A stretch of 64,000 nucleotides of DNA, from positions 1 through 64,000 of the forward strand of contig CAMWLG010000005.1 of the NCBI GenBank assembly GCA_947175035.1, read 5' to 3'. This document shows positions 1-9,187 of the stretch, piece after piece (within the stretch, counting starts at the first letter, position 1; every line of letters begins with the position of its first letter). The stretch comes from an uncultured Lachnospiraceae bacterium. Lineage in GTDB: Bacteria; Bacillota; Clostridia; Lachnospirales; Lachnospiraceae. Made by a program: the position numbers and the translations under genes. Under the pieces are notes generated by a model, which saw only the letters and a program-made list of their open reading frames with translations, had not been told where the DNA came from and made no database searches.

Positions 1-53
1 GGACAAAATATGCTTACCATATATAAAGTGGTTTTATTTAAGGAGGTGTTTTT

Positions 54-188
54 ATGAAAATGACATTTCAGCCTAAAAAGAGATCAAGATCTAAGGTTCA
101 TGGTTTTAGAGCAAGAATGAGTACTCCCGGCGGCAGAAAGGTTTTAGCTGCAAGACGTGCAAAAGGAAGAAAAAGATTATCTGCATAG
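54..188 (+). CDS. rpmH: 50S ribosomal protein L34
   Basis: A 44-residue, very basic protein that is a structural component of the large ribosomal subunit. It starts [10 protein letters not shown] and ends GRKRLSA, and carries the L34 core around HGFRARM and [10 protein letters not shown]. The length is normal for L34. An AGGAGGTG ribosome binding site lies at 41-48, with good spacing to the ATG at 54. It is followed by rnpA, the near-universal arrangement next to dnaA in bacteria, which places oriC just outside the left edge. Confidence 0.97.
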   Translation: MKMTFQPKKRSRSKVHGFRARMSTPGGRKVLAARRAKGRKRLSA

Positions 189-210
189 GTCACAGAAATG
201 TGACCTTTTT
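188..210 (+). terminator. rpmH-rnpA intergenic hairpin, attenuator-like
   Basis: A perfect 7-bp stem (GGTCACA / TGTGACC) closed by a GAAA tetraloop and followed by five T residues, starting in the rpmH stop codon. It has the form of a weak intrinsic terminator. It probably makes L34 message more abundant than rnpA message by partial termination; that role is inferred from form and place only. Confidence 0.7.
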
Positions 211-248
211 GCAATTTTTGTCCTTTTATCTCAAAAAGAGGAATTTCC

Positions 249-602
249 ATGCGTTTTTCAGAATCGTTAAAGAAGAATCACCAATTCCAATTTGTTTATA
301 AGAATGGCAGATCCCATGCAAACAAATATTTAGTTATGTATATTAAGGAAAATGGCTTAGGGATCAACCGAATTGGAATTAGTGTGAGTAAAAAAGTAGG
401 AAACAGTGTTGTGAGACATCGCGTCACAAGACTTATTCGGGAAAGTTACAGATTACACGAAAATATATTCAATAGTGGTTTGGATATAGTAATCATTGCG
501 AGACCGGGTGCAGCCACCGTAGGCTATGAAGAGGTGGAGAGTGCACTGCTGCATTTAGGTAAACTTCATCGAATCATCAAGGTATATTTATATTTTGATT
601 GA
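249..602 (+). CDS. rnpA: Ribonuclease P protein component
   Basis: Protein subunit of RNase P, which helps the catalytic RNA remove 5' leaders from precursor tRNAs. It has 117 residues, the usual size. The N-terminus (MRFSESLKKNHQFQFVYKNG) matches the family, and the RNR-type signature is visible as KVGNSVVRHRVTRLIRE at about residues 49-65. The ATG at 249 follows a modest AAAGAGG site. It lies 60 bp after rpmH and 24 bp before yidD, in one operon. Confidence 0.95.
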   Translation: MRFSESLKKNHQFQFVYKNGRSHANKYLVMYIKENGLGINRIGISVSKKVGNSVVRHRVTRLIRESYRLHENIFNSGLDIVIIARPGAATVGYEEVESALLHLGKLHRIIKVYLYFD

Positions 603-626
603 CTTAGATAGCCTGAATCTGAAACT

Positions 627-836
627 ATGAAAAAAATTATGATTGCCGTTATAAAATTTTATCAAAGATATTTATCTCCGCTAAAGAGGACAAGATGTCC
701 CTATATTCCGACTTGCTCCCAGTATGGATTGGAAGCAATAGAGAAATATGGTGCTCTAAAGGGGGGCATTTTGGCTTTTTGGAGAATTCTAAGATGCAAT
801 CCTTTGTCAAAAGGAGGATATGACCCTGTTCCATAA
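627..836 (+). CDS. yidD: Membrane protein insertion efficiency factor
   Basis: A small 69-residue protein that assists YidC-dependent insertion of inner membrane proteins, acting at the cytoplasmic face of the membrane. The family signature is clear: [19 protein letters not shown] with its conserved cysteines, then [28 protein letters not shown] sequence to the end. The N-terminus [18 protein letters not shown] is the usual amphipathic helix. It sits between rnpA and yidC, its conserved place. No strong ribosome binding site is seen, so coupling to rnpA translation is likely. Confidence 0.95.
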   Translation: MKKIMIAVIKFYQRYLSPLKRTRCPYIPTCSQYGLEAIEKYGALKGGILAFWRILRCNPLSKGGYDPVP

Positions 837-858
837 CACGGCAAAATCAGGAGGTTGA

Positions 859-2193
859 ATGGACGGTATTATATTAACTCAAATCTCCACACCTATTTTT
901 GGGCAGATCGTGTGGATTCTGGGTAAGATTATGGAAGGAATATTTATGGCGATCAATGCGATAGGTATTCCAAATATCGGTCTTGCCATTATTTTATTTA
1001 CAATTGTAGTAAATTTGTTGATGTTGCCCTTAACCATCAAACAACAGAAATTTGCAAAGCTTAATAATAAAATGAGCCCTGAGCTTCAGGCGATTCGCAA
1101 CAAGTATGTCGGTAAGACGGATCAGAATTCCCAGATGGCTATGAATACGGAAATGCAGGCTGTATATGCAAAATACGGGGTATCTCCTACGGGAAGCTGC
1201 GGATATCTGTTGATTCAATTGCCGATTCTGTTGGCATTGTATCGTGTAATTTATGCAATGCCTGCTTATGTAAAGAGAATTGGTGATACTTTTCGTGTGC
1301 TTGCATCCAAGATCATTGAGGTTGATAATGGAGAATGGCTTTTAAATCCTACTTACACGGAATTTGCCAATGCAGAACAAGTCGAAACTGCCAGTAAGAT
1401 TGCCAATACGGTGGCGACTTATGGAAAAAGCATGACCAGTGGCAATCTGGAGAACGGTATTGTGGATGTGCTTAACAGACTTTCCTCTTCGGATATGTCT
1501 TTGGTAGCACAGCATTACGACCTGACCAATTTATCTTTTAACGGGAATTTGATTCTCAGCAATGAGAGCACTCGTGGTTTGATTGACATTTATAATAACT
1601 TTCTTGGCTTGAACATAGGAGATTCTCCACAAAGTCTGGCTGTGGAAGCTTTTCACAATGGTGCATGGATTTTGATGATCGGTGCGGTTGCCATTCCTAT
1701 TCTTTCCGCTGTGACACAATGGATTAATGTGAAGCTGATGCCCCAGCAGGATGATAGTAAGAATATGGATGATCAGACAGCGCAGATGCAGAGTACTATG
1801 AAAACCATGAATATGGTTATGCCGCTGATGTCAGCATGGATTTGTTTTACGCTTCCTGCAGGTCTTGGAATTTACTGGGTAGCCGGCAGCGTGGTGAGAG
1901 GCATTCAACAGGTTTTGATCAATAAGCATATTGATAAGATGGATATTAATGCTATTATTGAGCAAAATGCGGACAAGAGTGCCAAGAAGATGGAGAAAAT
2001 AAAACAGAATCAGGAGAAATTAAATACTTATGCCAACATGAATACCAAAAATTTAAAAAGTATTCAGCAGCGGGCAAATATTAATTCTGATTCCAACAAC
2101 AGTACATCTACAGGGACGACAAAAGCAAAAGAAGGAAGTATCATGGCAAAAGCAAATATGGTCAGTGAATATAACAAGAGAAACAATAAGTAA
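859..2193 (+). CDS. yidC: YidC/Oxa1 family membrane protein insertase
   Basis: Inserts and folds integral membrane proteins, alone or with the Sec translocon. AGGAGGTTGA immediately precedes the ATG. The transmembrane core is visible in segments near residues 35-65 (GIPNIGLAIILFTIVVNLLM), 115-140, 270-290 and 320-350 (LPAGLGIYWVAGSVVRGIQQ). At 444 residues it is much longer than the 260-290 of typical Gram-positive YidC. The extra length is a roughly 110-residue extracellular insert between the second and third segments and a Lys/Asn-rich cytoplasmic tail from about 365. No lipobox is seen. The basic tail probably contacts ribosomes (inference). It forms an operon with yidD and jag. Confidence 0.93.
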   Translation: MDGIILTQISTPIFGQIVWILGKIMEGIFMAINAIGIPNIGLAIILFTIVVNLLMLPLTIKQQKFAKLNNKMSPELQAIRNKYVGKTDQNSQMAMNTEMQAVYAKYGVSPTGSCGYLLIQLPILLALYRVIYAMPAYVKRIGDTFRVLASKIIEVDNGEWLLNPTYTEFANAEQVETASKIANTVATYGKSMTSGNLENGIVDVLNRLSSSDMSLVAQHYDLTNLSFNGNLILSNESTRGLIDIYNNFLGLNIGDSPQSLAVEAFHNGAWILMIGAVAIPILSAVTQWINVKLMPQQDDSKNMDDQTAQMQSTMKTMNMVMPLMSAWICFTLPAGLGIYWVAGSVVRGIQQVLINKHIDKMDINAIIEQNADKSAKKMEKIKQNQEKLNTYANMNTKNLKSIQQRANINSDSNNSTSTGTTKAKEGSIMAKANMVSEYNKRNNK

Positions 2194-2213
2194 TTATTTA
2201 TGGAGGTATAGAG

Positions 2214-2951
2214 ATGGAATTTATTGAGGTATCTGCTAAAAATTTGAGTGATGCAATCACGGAAGCTTGTCAAAAATTAAGTGTTACCAGCGACAGACTT
2301 TATTATGAAGTGATTGAAGAAGGTTCTAACGGATTCCTGGGTATCGGTTCCAAGCCCGCAGTGATTAAGGCGGCTGTAAAGGAAGAGGTAGAAAAAGAAC
2401 AGACTGTACAGGTGGAACAGAAAAGTACTGAAAAGAAGGATGTTGAAAAGGAAACAAAAAGCTCCGTGGTATCTAAATCATCTGATATATCCGATGGTGT
2501 GTTTGAGAAGAGAGCGGAGGATTTCTTAAATGATGTATTTAAGGCAATGAATATGAAAGTTGCCGTGGTTGTAAAATATAATGCCAAGGACAGGGCAATG
2601 GACATTGATTTGAGCGGTGATGAAATGGGTATTCTGATCGGCAAGAGAGGTCAGACCTTGGATTCCCTTCAATATCTTGTTTCTCTGGTAGTTAATAAAG
2701 ATTCTGAGAATTATGTCAGGGTAAAGGTTGACACTGAGAATTACAGGGAGAGAAGAAGAGAGACTCTTGAGAATCTGGCAAAGAATATTGCCTATAAAGT
2801 AAAGAGAACTAAGAGACCTGTATCATTGGAGCCTATGAACCCTTATGAGAGAAGGATTATTCACTCCGCACTTCAAAATGATAAGTATGTCACAACATAT
2901 AGTGAGGGGGATGAACCTTTCAGGAGGGTGGTAGTTACATTAAAGAGATAG
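2214..2951 (+). CDS. jag: Jag/KhpB RNA-binding protein
   Basis: A 245-residue cytoplasmic RNA-binding protein of the Jag/KhpB (SpoIIIJ-associated) family. Domains in order are an N-terminal Jag_N domain (about 1-50, with GFLGIGSKPAVI), a charged Glu/Lys linker (about 60-95), a KH domain around residues 140-165 (GILIGKRGQTLDSLQYLVSL), and a C-terminal R3H domain (RRIIHSAL...GDEPFRRVVV). TGGAGG lies upstream of the ATG. In Firmicutes it works with KhpA in small-RNA and cell-envelope control. It is the last gene of the rnpA-yidC operon; terminator at 3244-3282. Confidence 0.94.
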   Translation: MEFIEVSAKNLSDAITEACQKLSVTSDRLYYEVIEEGSNGFLGIGSKPAVIKAAVKEEVEKEQTVQVEQKSTEKKDVEKETKSSVVSKSSDISDGVFEKRAEDFLNDVFKAMNMKVAVVVKYNAKDRAMDIDLSGDEMGILIGKRGQTLDSLQYLVSLVVNKDSENYVRVKVDTENYRERRRETLENLAKNIAYKVKRTKRPVSLEPMNPYERRIIHSALQNDKYVTTYSEGDEPFRRVVVTLKR

Positions 2952-2972
2952 TTGGGTGTTGCGTAAAGTCAC

Positions 2973-3126
2973 GCTGACGGATGGATATTATTCCTATTCA
3001 GGTACGCTTTCGCTCGATTGAAAACGTAACGGATGCTAAGCTCGTTACCTCGCTAAGCACATGCGATTTATCAAATCGCTTACGTTTGTCAGACGACCTT
3101 CATAGGAACAATATCCATCCGTCAGC
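2973..3126 (-). repeat. Structured intergenic element, copy 1
   Basis: A 25-bp arm at 2973-2997 is repeated in inverted form at 3102-3126 with one mismatch. Between the arms lies a core that reappears in opposite orientation at 14166-14238, including the stretch from TCGCTCGATTGAAAACG at 3009 to CTCGCTAAGCAC at 3060. This copy has an extra small hairpin (7-bp stem GCGATTT/AAATCGC, 3062-3078 region) that copy 2 lacks. The one arm mismatch becomes a U-G pair only if the minus strand is transcribed, so the RNA sense is taken as minus. Function unknown. It fills most of the 420-bp gap between jag and mnmE. Confidence 0.6.
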
Positions 3127-3243
3127 TGATTATAGCAAAACAATCTCTTTTATGTATACTGAATCAAATTATTATTGTGAGTTGAACTATTATAAGAGAC
3201 TGTTATAAGAGATAAATTCTAGTTACAAATGTTATTTTATTAG

Positions 3244-3282
3244 AACCAGGTATGTGATATAATTCATGTATCTGGTTTTTTT
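3244..3282 (+). terminator. Intrinsic terminator downstream of jag
   Basis: Stem AACCAGGTA (3244-3252) pairs with TATCTGGTT (3269-3277) with one G-T pair, followed by T residues to 3282. It closes the rpmH/rnpA-jag transcription unit, 290 bp past the jag stop and 90 bp before mnmE. Confidence 0.7.
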
Positions 3283-3374
3283 ATGTGTAGGGGTATGTAT
3301 TGTATATTGATGTTTCGCAGTATGCATTTTGTGTGGTGATTTAATTTTCGATTTATTTATGTGAGGATTTTGTT

Positions 3375-4811
3375 ATGGAGATGGATACGATTGCGGCGAT
3401 TGCTACGGGGCTTTCGGATTCGGGTATTGGAATTATTAGGATTAGTGGGGAGCGGGCGATCGAGGTTGGAAATAGAGTGTTTTGTACTCCAAAGGGGAAG
3501 AGGATTCTTGAAAATGCAGAGAGTCATAGAATATATTATGGTTATATTGTAGGAGATTCTGGAGACTGGGATGTTTTGGACGAGGTTATGGTCTCTGTGA
3601 TGAAGGCGCCGAGGAGTTTTACTGCTGAGGATACTGTGGAGATTAACTGTCATGGCGGTGTGCTTGTAATGCAGAAGATTCTTGAACTTGTGTGCAGAAG
3701 CGGCGCCAGGTTAGCGGAACCGGGGGAATTTACCAAGAGAGCTTTTTTAAATGGGAGGATTGATCTGTCCAAGGCGGAAGCCGTGATGGATGTGATTCAT
3801 TCCCAGAATGAATTTGCATTGAAGTCCTCTGTAAGTCAGCTTCAGGGAAGTTTGTTTGATAAAATTTGCGGGCTGAGAAAAGAATTGATTTATGAGATAG
3901 CCTTCATTGAATCTGCCTTGGATGATCCCGAACATATTAGTTTGGAGGGTTATCCGGAGAGATTACATGACAAAATAGAGAGTTTGAATCAGCAGATTTC
4001 TTCTTTAATTGCCACTTCGGAGAATGGAAAATTGATAAAAGAAGGGATTTCCACGGTGATTATTGGGAAGCCCAATGTGGGAAAATCGTCCCTTTTGAAT
4101 CGGATGATCGGGGAGGAGCGTGCGATTGTCACGGATATTGCCGGAACTACCAGGGATGTGTTGCAGGAATCCATTAATTTGCATGGTATTTCTTTGAATC
4201 TGATTGATACGGCTGGTATTCGTTATACCGAAGATATTATAGAGAAAATTGGAGTGGAAAAGGCAAAAAAATATGCGGAGGATGCAGATTTGATTCTCTG
4301 TGTGATAGATTCCTCCGTAGATTTAGATGAGAGTGACAAGGAGATTCTTTCGGAAATTTTTTATTTGATTCGGGACAAGAAAGCGATTATCCTTTTGAAT
4401 AAAACGGATTTGCAACAGGTTGTGGATGAGAAAATGATAGAGGATTTGTTTCATGATATGATGCAATGCCAGGATACAAATGATAAAAAAAATATGATAT
4501 TTGTCAGAACTTCTACCAAGGATGGCAGTGGTATGGATGAGCTTGAAGAAGCAGTGAAAAAAATGTTTTTCAGCGGGATGATCAAAAGCAATAGTGAATT
4601 GGTGATCACGAATATCAGACACAAGAAAGCTTTGGAAAATGCATATGAAAGTTTGAATCTGGTATTGCAAAGCATTGAGGATGATATGCCAGAAGATTTT
4701 TATTCTATTGATTTGATGAATGCTTATACTTCTCTTGGTTTAATTATCGGGGAAGAGGTAAATGATGATCTGATGGATGAGATTTTTAGTAAATTCTGTA
4801 TGGGGAAATAA
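3375..4811 (+). CDS. mnmE: tRNA modification GTPase MnmE
   Basis: With MnmG forms the complex that adds the aminomethyl-type group to C5 of wobble uridine 34 in certain tRNAs. It has 478 residues. An N-terminal tetrahydrofolate-binding domain begins [22 protein letters not shown]. The inserted G domain carries G1 GKPNVGKSS, the switch region GTTRD, G3 DTAGIR and G4 NKTD. The C-terminus FCMGK keeps the conserved Cys (usually FCIGK). A GAGGA site precedes the ATG at 3375. The stop is 2 bp before mnmG, so the pair is co-translated. Confidence 0.96.
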   Translation: MEMDTIAAIATGLSDSGIGIIRISGERAIEVGNRVFCTPKGKRILENAESHRIYYGYIVGDSGDWDVLDEVMVSVMKAPRSFTAEDTVEINCHGGVLVMQKILELVCRSGARLAEPGEFTKRAFLNGRIDLSKAEAVMDVIHSQNEFALKSSVSQLQGSLFDKICGLRKELIYEIAFIESALDDPEHISLEGYPERLHDKIESLNQQISSLIATSENGKLIKEGISTVIIGKPNVGKSSLLNRMIGEERAIVTDIAGTTRDVLQESINLHGISLNLIDTAGIRYTEDIIEKIGVEKAKKYAEDADLILCVIDSSVDLDESDKEILSEIFYLIRDKKAIILLNKTDLQQVVDEKMIEDLFHDMMQCQDTNDKKNMIFVRTSTKDGSGMDELEEAVKKMFFSGMIKSNSELVITNIRHKKALENAYESLNLVLQSIEDDMPEDFYSIDLMNAYTSLGLIIGEEVNDDLMDEIFSKFCMGK

Positions 4812-4813
4812 TT

Positions 4814-6757
4814 ATGGGTCAGAAAGTGAATGGGATTCGGGAACAGGTTGATGTGTGCGTAGTGGGAGCCGGTCATGCGGGGTGCGAAGCAGCTTTGGCA
4901 TGTGCCAGACTCGGCTTGGAGACTGTGATTTTTACGGTGAGCGTGGATAGTATTGCCTTGATGCCCTGCAATCCCAATATTGGTGGATCTTCCAAGGGTC
5001 ATTTGGTGAGGGAGCTTGACGCTCTTGGCGGTGAGATGGGTAAGAATATTGACAAAACTTTTATCCAATCCAAGATGTTGAACGTGTCCAAGGGACCGGC
5101 GGTACATTCTCTGAGGGCACAGGCGGATAAGGCGGATTACACCCGCGCTATGAGGAAGGTCTTGGAGAATCAGGAACATTTGACAGTAAAGCAGGCGGAG
5201 GTCTGTGAGATTTTATGGGAAGAAAATGAATCTATTAAATGTGTGACTGGAGTTAAGACTTATACAGGGGCTGTCTATGAATGCAAGGCGATAGTACTTT
5301 GTACAGGTACTTATTTGAATGCCAGATGTCTGTGTGGCGAGGCGATTACATACACCGGTCCCAACGGACTACAGGCAGCGACACATCTGTCAGATTCTTT
5401 GCGCGAAATGGGTATACAGCTACGTCGTTTTAAAACCGGCACACCTGCCAGAATGGATAAAAGAAGTATAGATTTTACCAAGATGGAAGAACAATTTGGG
5501 GACGAAAGGATTGTGCCTTTTTCCTTTTCCACTGATCCGGAGAAGATACAGAAGGAACAGGTTTCCTGTTGGCTGACCTATACGAACGAGAAAACTCATG
5601 AAATTATCCGCGGTAACTTGGATCGTTCTCCTATTTATGCCGGGATTATCGAAGGGACGGGACCCAGATATTGTCCTTCTATCGAAGATAAGGTAGTGAA
5701 ATTTGCTGACAAGGAGAGGCATCAGGTTTTTATTGAACCAGAGGGAATTCATACCAATGAGATGTATGTGGGCGGAATGTCCTCTTCTTTGCCAGAAGAT
5801 GTGCAGCTTGCCATGTATCGCACGGTTCCTGGACTAGAGCATTGCAAGATTGTGCGCAATGCTTATGCCATTGAATATGATTGTATCAGTGCCAAGCAGC
5901 TTTATCCTACTTTGGAATTTAAAGCGGTGAAGGGTCTTTTTAGCGGCGGGCAGTTTAATGGAAGCAGTGGATATGAGGAGGCAGCTTGTCAGGGACTTGT
6001 GGCGGGAATTAATGCCGCCATGGAGATTTTTGGAAGAGATCCCTTGATTTTGGACAGGGGAGAGAGCTATATTGGAGTTCTGATTGATGATCTGGTGACA
6101 AAGGATAATAGGGAGCCATACCGAATGATGACTTCACGGGCGGAGTATCGACTTTTGCTTCGTCAGGATAATGCGGATTTGCGCCTTCGGGAGAAGGGTT
6201 TTCAGGTCGGGTTGATCTCTAAAGAACAATATGACGCTACGCTTATGAAGAAGATGATGATTCAAAAAGAAGTGGAGCGTTTGAAGAATACTATGGTTGG
6301 AGCTAACAAAGAGATTCAGAGTTTCCTGGAACGGAATGGAAGCACTACTTTAAAGACTGCTGCCAGTCTGGCGGAATTGATTTGCCGTCCGGAACTGTCT
6401 TATGAGAAGATTGCCGAGATAGATAAAGAACGGGAAGCTTTTGCAAAAGAGCTTTGTAATGCTTATGCGCAAGATACCTCTTCTCTTCCTGTGGATGTGA
6501 TAGAGCAGGTGGAGATTGAGATAAAGTATGAGGGGTATATTATCCGACAGAAGCGTCAGGTTGAGCAATATAAAAAGATGGAGCAAAGAAAGATTCCTGA
6601 AAATCTGGATTATGATGAAGTGCCCTCTTTGCGCTTGGAGGCGAGACAGAAGTTGAAGGAATTCAAACCGATTTCTGTGGGACAAGCATCTAGAATATCA
6701 GGGGTATCTCCAGCGGATGTGTCGGTATTGTTGGTGTACTTGGAGCGTTTTAAGTAG
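4814..6757 (+). CDS. mnmG: tRNA uridine-5-carboxymethylaminomethyl synthesis enzyme MnmG
   Basis: FAD-dependent partner of MnmE in wobble-uridine modification (formerly GidA). The FAD-binding Rossmann motif [19 protein letters not shown] is at about residues 16-34, and the family signatures [13 protein letters not shown] and [21 protein letters not shown] are intact. The C-terminal helical domain that contacts MnmE ends [19 protein letters not shown]. Its 647 residues are slightly above the common 620-630. It overlaps nothing; the next gene starts 31 bp later and is not part of the usual mnmE-mnmG-rsmG order. Confidence 0.96.
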   Translation: MGQKVNGIREQVDVCVVGAGHAGCEAALACARLGLETVIFTVSVDSIALMPCNPNIGGSSKGHLVRELDALGGEMGKNIDKTFIQSKMLNVSKGPAVHSLRAQADKADYTRAMRKVLENQEHLTVKQAEVCEILWEENESIKCVTGVKTYTGAVYECKAIVLCTGTYLNARCLCGEAITYTGPNGLQAATHLSDSLREMGIQLRRFKTGTPARMDKRSIDFTKMEEQFGDERIVPFSFSTDPEKIQKEQVSCWLTYTNEKTHEIIRGNLDRSPIYAGIIEGTGPRYCPSIEDKVVKFADKERHQVFIEPEGIHTNEMYVGGMSSSLPEDVQLAMYRTVPGLEHCKIVRNAYAIEYDCISAKQLYPTLEFKAVKGLFSGGQFNGSSGYEEAACQGLVAGINAAMEIFGRDPLILDRGESYIGVLIDDLVTKDNREPYRMMTSRAEYRLLLRQDNADLRLREKGFQVGLISKEQYDATLMKKMMIQKEVERLKNTMVGANKEIQSFLERNGSTTLKTAASLAELICRPELSYEKIAEIDKEREAFAKELCNAYAQDTSSLPVDVIEQVEIEIKYEGYIIRQKRQVEQYKKMEQRKIPENLDYDEVPSLRLEARQKLKEFKPISVGQASRISGVSPADVSVLLVYLERFK

Positions 6758-6788
6758 TGGAGAAATGAGAATTTGCAGAGGTATATCA

Positions 6789-7247
6789 ATGGAGATTATA
6801 GCTTTTAAATCTAATATGCAACAATCTGTGGCAGATTTTTTTGAAAAATGCTTTTCAGCTGTCGGCATACCATATTCGCCAATGGATAGACATTCAGATA
6901 TTGCTGATGTAGAACAGAATTATATGAGAAATGGTTGCTTTTGGTGTCTATTTGATAATGAGGTTCTCATAGGAACGGTTGCAGTACGCGTGATTGATAT
7001 TGACAAAAAAGTGATCGAACTTAAGCGTATGTTTGTATTGCCTGAATATCAGGGTAAAGGCTACGGAAGATTACTTTTGGAGTATGCCATAGATTATGCA
7101 AGGGAGCAGCAGTATCATAAAATATGTTTAGATACCAGAAAGCAGTTTTCCGCAGCTCAATACCTATATCGAAGTAGTGGTTTTCAGGAGACTGAAAAGT
7201 ATAACGATAATGAACATGCGGAACTATATTTTGAACTTATTTTATAA
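6789..7247 (+). CDS. GNAT family N-acetyltransferase
   Basis: A 152-residue acetyl-CoA-dependent acetyltransferase of unknown substrate. The acetyl-CoA-binding motif A is RMFVLPEYQGKGYGRLLLEYA (Q/R-x-x-G-x-G/A form), preceded by a beta strand (LIGTVAVRVIDIDKKVIELK). The C-terminal LYRSSGFQETEKY element is typical. The ATG at 6789 is chosen because AGAGG lies 8 bp upstream; an upstream ATG at 6765 is possible. It stands between mnmG and rsmG, which are normally adjacent, so it is part of an accessory insertion. Confidence 0.85.
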   Translation: MEIIAFKSNMQQSVADFFEKCFSAVGIPYSPMDRHSDIADVEQNYMRNGCFWCLFDNEVLIGTVAVRVIDIDKKVIELKRMFVLPEYQGKGYGRLLLEYAIDYAREQQYHKICLDTRKQFSAAQYLYRSSGFQETEKYNDNEHAELYFELIL

Positions 7248-7270
7248 TATAAATTTTAGGAGGATGAGCA

Positions 7271-7723
7271 ATGATTGTGAAATGGATTCCACAATGGTGT
7301 AAGATAAACCAATTCATTGTTGTTGGAGATGTTGATTTGTTCTATTTGTCAAAGGACAACCTCTATTTTTCCAGTGGGGGATTGGGAAATGATGATTATG
7401 AAGTCAAAGCAAAAATATTAAAGATAACTCATCCGAAATTTGGAGATATAAGAGGTATTATAATGATTGGGTTAGGCTACCAAATATATCTTAGCAATGG
7501 AGATATGATGATTGGAAATTTTCCAGGCGACATTGAAAGCTTAGAAGATATTGTAAATGAATGGAAATTTGATGTACATATCAATATTATTGAAAAAACT
7601 GGGCTGACATTTATTGAAAGATTTAATATGCTTAATCATCTTGATCATAATGAAATAAAAGCACGGGAACAGGAACGTTTCAAAAGATATATAGCCTTAC
7701 TAGATTTAACGAAACCAAATTGA
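7271..7723 (+). CDS. Unknown 150-residue protein
   Basis: Not recognised. It is a soluble, mixed alpha/beta-looking protein starting MIVKWIPQWCKINQF, with a beta-rich first half (GDVDLFYLSKDNLYFSSGG, then IIMIGLGYQIYLSNGDMM) and a helical end. It has a strong ribosome binding site (TAGGAGGATG, ATG at 7271). It has no signal peptide or membrane segment. It lies just upstream of a PoNi-type immunity gene and downstream of an acetyltransferase in an AT-rich block, so an immunity-like role is conceivable, but nothing in its own sequence shows this. Confidence 0.7.
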   Translation: MIVKWIPQWCKINQFIVVGDVDLFYLSKDNLYFSSGGLGNDDYEVKAKILKITHPKFGDIRGIIMIGLGYQIYLSNGDMMIGNFPGDIESLEDIVNEWKFDVHINIIEKTGLTFIERFNMLNHLDHNEIKAREQERFKRYIALLDLTKPN

Positions 7724-7748
7724 AATTACTAAATTAAAAAATAATGTG

Positions 7749-8372
7749 ATGAATAAAATGAGAGATAACAGCAGGAAAAAGGAGTATTTTGATTTATGTA
7801 TAATACTCCATTCTCAGAAAGCAAAAGAACTCAAAACAAAAATAAATATATTAGTGGCAAAATATTCCAGAGGAGATTCTCTTGTAGAACTCAAGAAAGA
7901 ATTTGAAAAGTTGATCGGTTACTCCATAGAAAATTTGCCTTATGGTGACTCATACTATTACATAGATATGCTTCGGTTTGCTTCACTTTCATTTTTATTT
8001 AATTTAGACCTACAGGTGAAAAATAATATCAGAAACAAATTAAAAGAGAATATGTACTATGATAGTTTGATAGATCATTTTTTTACAAATACAAATACTG
8101 TGCCAAATAAAGAAGCACTGATAGAACCAGGAATTGTGATGGATTTAATTTATGCTGCTGAAAAGAAAAGTTGCGATCCATTATTAGAGTATCTGCAAAA
8201 GTGGTATCATAACTTTCAGTATGATCCTTGGTATAACGGACATGGTATGTTTGATTATTGGGGTAAATGGAGCTTTGCAACAGCAGCAGTTGTAAAAAGA
8301 TATGAACTGAACGATGAGTGCTTAAAAAATGATCCGTTCTATCCATACGATTTGGCTCATTTTATTGAATAA
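7749..8372 (+). CDS. PoNi-type (DUF1910/DUF1911) immunity protein
   Basis: The 207-residue protein looks like the two-domain immunity proteins that protect against PoNe-family DNase toxins. The N-terminal half fits the DUF1910 pattern (MRDNSRKKEYFDLCI, then LVAKYSRGDSLVELKKEFEK). The C-terminal half fits DUF1911: KWSFATAAVVKRYELND followed by NDPFYPYDLAHFIE. No toxin gene is next to it, so it is an orphan. The start is uncertain: GTG 7746, ATG 7749 and ATG 7761 are in frame, and none has a good ribosome binding site. Codon use is AT-rich compared with rsmG. Confidence 0.75.
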   Translation: MNKMRDNSRKKEYFDLCIILHSQKAKELKTKINILVAKYSRGDSLVELKKEFEKLIGYSIENLPYGDSYYYIDMLRFASLSFLFNLDLQVKNNIRNKLKENMYYDSLIDHFFTNTNTVPNKEALIEPGIVMDLIYAAEKKSCDPLLEYLQKWYHNFQYDPWYNGHGMFDYWGKWSFATAAVVKRYELNDECLKNDPFYPYDLAHFIE

Positions 8373-8427
8373 ACATAACTTCTTTGAAAAGAATATATAA
8401 AAACTAAGAAAGTATAGAGATAACATA

Positions 8428-9153
8428 ATGAATAATTACAATATAATGAGTTTTAAAAATGATTTATCTGCTTTGGGTGTTGTTCTCAGTGACTGCCAGA
8501 TAGAACAATTTTTGACTTACTATGAGATGTTGGTTGATTGGAATCAGAAGATGAATTTGACCGCAATTACAGAGTATGAAGAAGTTTTGAAAAAGCATTT
8601 TATAGACAGTATTTCTCTCATTAAGGCATATGACGTGACCAAGGATTCAAAGGTAATTGATGTGGGAACTGGTGCGGGTTTTCCTGGTCTGGCTTTAAAG
8701 ATTGCTTATCCGAATTTACAAGTGACTCTTTTGGATTCCTTGAATAAAAGGATTCATTTTCTGGATGCCGTGATTGAGTCTTTGGGTTTGAAAGAGGTGG
8801 AGACGATACATGGCAGGGCGGAGGATTTGGCAAAGCCTGATATGCTGCGGGAGAAATTTGATCTCTGTGTTTCACGTGCGGTGGCAAATCTTTCTACCTT
8901 GTCGGAGTACTGCCTTCCCTTTGTGAAGCAGGGTGGTCAATTTATTTCTTACAAGTCCGAGAAAATTTCTGAGGAGATGGAGGCAGCTAAGAGAGCTATT
9001 ACTATCTTGGGAGGAAATGTTGTCAATCAAGTAGAGTTTTTTTTACCAAATTCAAATATTTATCGAAATTTATTCGTAATTGAAAAAGTGCGGGAGACAC
9101 CTCTTAAGTATCCGAGGAAAGCAGGACTGCCTGCCAAGGAACCAATTCAGTAA
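8428..9153 (+). CDS. rsmG: 16S rRNA (guanine527-N7)-methyltransferase RsmG
   Basis: Methylates N7 of G527 in 16S rRNA using S-adenosylmethionine. It has 241 residues, the normal size. The family entry is clear: YYEMLVDWNQKMNLTAI near residue 30, the SAM-binding VIDVGTGAGFPGLALKI near residue 75, and FDLCVSRAVANLSTLSEYC. Formerly gidB. An ATG at 8446 is an alternative start. Normally it directly follows mnmG; here three accessory genes separate them. Confidence 0.95.
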   Translation: MNNYNIMSFKNDLSALGVVLSDCQIEQFLTYYEMLVDWNQKMNLTAITEYEEVLKKHFIDSISLIKAYDVTKDSKVIDVGTGAGFPGLALKIAYPNLQVTLLDSLNKRIHFLDAVIESLGLKEVETIHGRAEDLAKPDMLREKFDLCVSRAVANLSTLSEYCLPFVKQGGQFISYKSEKISEEMEAAKRAITILGGNVVNQVEFFLPNSNIYRNLFVIEKVRETPLKYPRKAGLPAKEPIQ

Positions 9154-9187
9154 TCAAAATGAAATTCATTTAGAAAGGAGTTGGCAT

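Noticed and set aside
1-53. Part of oriC at the left edge
   Set aside because: No DnaA boxes in the 53 bases before rpmH; only promoter-like sequence and the ribosome binding site.
2981-3208. 75-residue plus-strand reading frame
   Set aside because: It lies across the structured repeat element, has no ribosome binding site, and its residues come from the repeat core.
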